Both the position numbers and the translations under genes were made by a program. A stretch of DNA of 36,262 nt from Planctomycetota bacterium (GTDB lineage: Bacteria > Planctomycetota > Planctomycetia > Pirellulales > UBA1268): NCBI GenBank assembly GCA_018970785.1, contig JAGWVR010000031.1, forward strand, positions 1 through 36,262, written 5' to 3'. The notes under the pieces were generated by a model that was not told where the DNA came from, made no database searches, and saw only the letters and a program-made list of their open reading frames with translations. Positions 33,476-36,262 of this stretch are shown here, in pieces (the first letter of the stretch is position 1; every line of letters starts with the position of its first letter).

Positions 33476-34531
33476 TCAGCCGCGCGCGGTGAACGCCGGG
33501 GTGCCGCTGGTCGGTGCGGCGATCACCCGGTCGACCGCGGCGGCGACCCGCCGGCACGTCTCCATCGTCCGGGCGAACGACGGGAAGTCGAGCGACTGCC
33601 CACCGTCGCTGGACGCGGTCTTGGGATCGGGATGGACCTCGATGATCAGGCCGTCGGCGCCGGCGGCGACCGCCGCCGCGGCCAGCGCCGGCACCAGCGT
33701 TGCATGGCCCGTGCCGTGGCTGGGATCGACGACGACGGGCAGATGGGTCCGCGCGTGGAGCCAGGGCACGGTCGCCAGCGGCAGCGTGAAGCGCGTGTGG
33801 GCCTCGAACGTGCGGATCCCACGCTCGCAGAGCATCACCGCGCGGTTGCCACCGTTGAGGACGTATTCGGCCGCCAGCAATAGCTCCTCGACGGTCGCCG
33901 CCGGACCGCGCTTGAGGAGGACCGGCCGGTCGATGCCGCCGACCGCCTCGAGAAGCCGGTAGTTCTGCATGTTGCGCGCGCCGACCTGGAGCACGTCGGC
34001 ATGGCGCGCGACCAGTTCCACGTCCTCCGGCGCCACCACCTCGGTGACGATCGCCAGGCCGGTCTCCGCGCGGGCCTCGGAGAGCAGATCGAGCCCCTGC
34101 GCCTTGAGCCCCTGGAACGCATAGGGGCTGGTCCGCGGCTTGAAGGCGCCGCCGCGCAGGGCGGTGGCACCGGCCGCCTTCACCGCCCGGGCGGCGGCGA
34201 GGATCTGGTCGCGGCTCTCCACCGAACAGGGGCCGGCGATGACCCCGATCGAGCGGCCGCCCACCTCGAGCGGCCCGGCGCGGACCACCGTCGGCTCCGT
34301 CTGCACCTCGCGGCTGGCGACCTTGTAGGGGGCGAGGATCGGCATCACCGTGGCCACGCCCGGAAGCGTCTCGACGCCGCTGCCGGCGGCGTGCCGCTCG
34401 TCACCGACGACCGCGACGACCGTCCGTTCCGTGCCGACGATGACGTGCGGCCGGAGCCCGAGTTGCTCGATCCGTGCGACCACGGCGTCGAGCTCCGTCC
34501 GTCCGGCACCGGCCTGCATCACGATGATCAT
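33476..34531 (-). CDS. aroF: 3-deoxy-7-phosphoheptulonate synthase (DAHP synthase, type I-beta)
   Basis: 351 residues. It condenses PEP with erythrose 4-phosphate, the first step to aromatic amino acids. An N-terminal ferredoxin-like domain (~1-70, 'MIIVMQAGA') is typical of the I-beta class and often serves feedback control. The barrel carries 'AGPCSVES' (99-106), 'RGGAFKPRTSPY' (126-137), 'LLKRG' and 'DPSHGTG'. The start overlaps the stop of the upstream membrane-protein gene (ATGA), so the two are translationally coupled. The product acts in the cytoplasm. Confidence 0.97.
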   Translation of the reverse strand: MIIVMQAGAGRTELDAVVARIEQLGLRPHVIVGTERTVVAVVGDERHAAGSGVETLPGVATVMPILAPYKVASREVQTEPTVVRAGPLEVGGRSIGVIAGPCSVESRDQILAAARAVKAAGATALRGGAFKPRTSPYAFQGLKAQGLDLLSEARAETGLAIVTEVVAPEDVELVARHADVLQVGARNMQNYRLLEAVGGIDRPVLLKRGPAATVEELLLAAEYVLNGGNRAVMLCERGIRTFEAHTRFTLPLATVPWLHARTHLPVVVDPSHGTGHATLVPALAAAAVAAGADGLIIEVHPDPKTASSDGGQSLDFPSFARTMETCRRVAAAVDRVIAAPTSGTPAFTARG

Positions 34532-36262
34532 TTCGGGGAGTCACCTGGAGGGAGCGGGGAATCGAACACCGGCGGGATCGGGTCGCCACGTTTGCCGGCC
34601 GCGGCCCGGGTGGTGATCTCGAGCGACTCGCCGCCGTCCCGCGTCCGGATCACGTAGACGAGCTTCCCGTCGGGATTGCTCCGCGCGAGGATCACGCGGA
34701 GGATCTCCTCGGCGGCCTTGTCGCGCTCGAAAAGCGCGAACGACTGGTTCTTCGTGATCCCCTCGAGCTGCAGGTCGGACCCGCGGATCTCGATCGGCAC
34801 GCCGGTCTCCTCGGCGAGCAGCTGGATCGAGCGTTCGAGCGTGTCCCTCGGAAACGAGAGGCTGATCCGCTTCGCCAGTTTGTCGCGGATGCCTGCTGCC
34901 GGGGGCGCCGCGCGGGCGCCGGCGGCAGGCGCCGCGCCGCTCCCCGGCGTCTGGGCAAGGGCCAGTTCGGCGGCCAGCGCCAGGTTGTGGGCGGCATGGG
35001 GAGGGAGATGGCAGTTGACGACCGCCACCGGGCCCTCGCCGCCGGCGCGGACGTTTTCCGCGAGCACCTCGAGCATCCGCGGCAACCGCATCACGAGCCG
35101 GCGGCCGAACGGGTGGGGGTCGAGGGCGTTGCAGGAGGCCTCGGCAGTGGCCGGGAGCGCGGCGATCCGGGTCGCGAGCGTGGCGGCCAACCGCGCCGAC
35201 GGCACGTCGGCCGGGGCGACGACGTCGAGCTCGGCGTAGCTGGTGTCGCCGAAATGGAGCCCCAGCGCCGCTGCCCTGATCCCACCGGCAAACAGCTCCG
35301 CCAGCGCCCCGCCGAGCCGGGCGAGCGGACCTGCCAAGAGCGCGCTGCCGTCCGACTCGAGCCACGCCGGCGACCCCAACAGCGTCACGTGCCGGCCGCC
35401 GTCGAGCGTGCCGACGAGCGTCTCGAGGTCGCGCGGCAGGCTGGCCTCGATCCCGCCGGGATCGTCACCTGCGCCGCGCTCCGCCTCGGCGGCGACCAGC
35501 TCGTCGACGAGCGCCGCCGGGCCGACGACCAGCGCCCGGCCGCCGTGACGCCGGGGCAGCCAGCAGGCCAGCGGCGATCCTCGATAGACCGTCTCCCCGG
35601 ACCGCTCGCTCCCCTCGCGCTCACCCCACGCGGCCGTCCGCGCCGCTCCGTCGCCCGCCACCGGCAGCGTCGCCGTGCCCCAGACCACCGCGCCGAGCTC
35701 CAGACCGTCGTCAGCGGCACGCCAGCCGACCTGGACGACGTCGAGCTGCTCCGGCCGGCACCCCGCCAGCCGGGCGGCTTCGGCGAGGGCCCGCTCGGCA
35801 TCGGCTCCGATCGCGCGCAGGAACAGCTTCCCTTCTTCGGTCGCCAGCAGCGCTGCCGGACGCACGAGCACGGCGAGCTGCGTTCCGGGGGGGAGGTGCG
35901 CAAGCGACGGCGGTGGTCCCGGCGGATTCGGCGGCGCCCAGGGAAGACCGGGCGTGTCGGCGAGCACGATCGTTCCCTCGCGCCGCGCCGGCACCGCGGC
36001 GTCGCCGGGGGTCGGCGCCGGGGGAATCGCGGCGACCGCAGGGGCCTCGGCCGGGCGCGAGTCGGCTGGCGGGAGCGCCGGTTTGGCGCCGTTGCCGGTG
36101 GCGTCGGTCGCCGTGCCCTCGCGCACCGGCTCGTCGCCCCGCTTCACTCTGGGCGCGGCAGGTTCCCGCGGGCCGGCCCCGGGACGGAGCCAGATCACGC
36201 CGGCGACCGTCGCGACGGTCGCCAGCAGGAGGCCGAGACCGCCAAGCGCGAGCGACAGCCTC
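34528..36262 (-). CDS. Membrane-anchored protein with a secretin-N/STN-like C-terminal domain (partial, N-terminus beyond window)
   Basis: The frame stays open to the window edge, so the true start lies outside. Its first visible residues form a membrane segment ('LALGGLGLLLATVATVAGVI') before a Pro/Ala-rich linker. A ~300-residue middle region has no domain I recognise, although 'LPPGTQLAVLVRPAALL' is a pattern I associate with planctomycete envelope proteins. The last ~110 residues resemble an STN/secretin-N module ('ISLSFPRDTLERSIQLLAEE', 'LEGITKNQSFAL', 'KLVYVI'). It probably spans the inner membrane with the bulk outside the cytoplasm. Coupling to aroF is positional; no metabolic link is evident. 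Function unknown. Confidence 0.8.
   Translation of the reverse strand, partial: RLSLALGGLGLLLATVATVAGVIWLRPGAGPREPAAPRVKRGDEPVREGTATDATGNGAKPALPPADSRPAEAPAVAAIPPAPTPGDAAVPARREGTIVLADTPGLPWAPPNPPGPPPSLAHLPPGTQLAVLVRPAALLATEEGKLFLRAIGADAERALAEAARLAGCRPEQLDVVQVGWRAADDGLELGAVVWGTATLPVAGDGAARTAAWGEREGSERSGETVYRGSPLACWLPRRHGGRALVVGPAALVDELVAAEAERGAGDDPGGIEASLPRDLETLVGTLDGGRHVTLLGSPAWLESDGSALLAGPLARLGGALAELFAGGIRAAALGLHFGDTSYAELDVVAPADVPSARLAATLATRIAALPATAEASCNALDPHPFGRRLVMRLPRMLEVLAENVRAGGEGPVAVVNCHLPPHAAHNLALAAELALAQTPGSGAAPAAGARAAPPAAGIRDKLAKRISLSFPRDTLERSIQLLAEETGVPIEIRGSDLQLEGITKNQSFALFERDKAAEEILRVILARSNPDGKLVYVIRTRDGGESLEITTRAAAGKRGDPIPPVFDSPLPPGDSPK

Overview
The window is very GC-rich and densely coded on both strands, with short gaps and several four-base stop/start overlaps. 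The gene content points to the Planctomycetota, most likely a Pirellulales-type bacterium. The clues are a DUF1570 protein, a secreted DUF1080-ThuA fusion, a Tat-exported Gfo/Idh/MocA protein, a planctomycete-style PQQ-like propeller with an N-terminal membrane region, a DUF4091/GH123-like secreted hydrolase and a long-form YeiH transporter. This is judged from remembered family features; no search was run.

Layout. 384-2842 (+): membrane-anchored PQQ-like propeller coupled to an SDR-fold protein that lacks the catalytic residues. 2843-3342: non-coding, with an exact 60-bp direct repeat and a run of strong hairpins. 3343-4089 (-): HEAT-repeat lipoprotein. 4319-10568 (+): DUF1570 putative metalloprotease, Tat-type Gfo/Idh/MocA protein, membrane coiled-coil protein with a BRCT-like end, DUF1080-ThuA protein and a 2Fe-2S ferredoxin. 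10582-15467 (-): YeiH-like transporter, an 84-residue membrane protein, an EboC-like UbiA protein, a TIM-barrel isomerase-like protein and an EboF-like phosphodiesterase, packed as one probable operon. 15558-17975 (+): secreted DUF4091/GH123-like hydrolase. 18048-20753 (-): three-gene ABC-2 exporter. 20804-23795 (+): ispF, cysS and a PfkB kinase. 23807-26659 (-): thiC preceded by a di-haem cytochrome c protein. 26793-30016 (+): mgtE, a 2-hydroxyacid dehydrogenase and an HpcH/HpaI aldolase. 30039-36262 (-): NAD-dependent epimerase, membrane pyrophosphatase, DAHP synthase and a secretin-N/STN-like membrane protein cut by the window edge.

Most of this is housekeeping metabolism (isoprenoids, Cys-tRNA, thiamine, shikimate entry, Mg2+, pyrophosphate energetics) mixed with planctomycete-type secreted proteins. 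The best candidate for an under-described system is the minus-strand block 10582-15467. It carries a UbiA-like protein, a TIM barrel and a type I phosphodiesterase that recall the ebo metabolite-traffic cluster. EboA, EboB and EboD are not beside it; a YeiH-type transporter and a tiny membrane protein are. No tRNA, rRNA, CRISPR array, insertion sequence or prophage was recognised.
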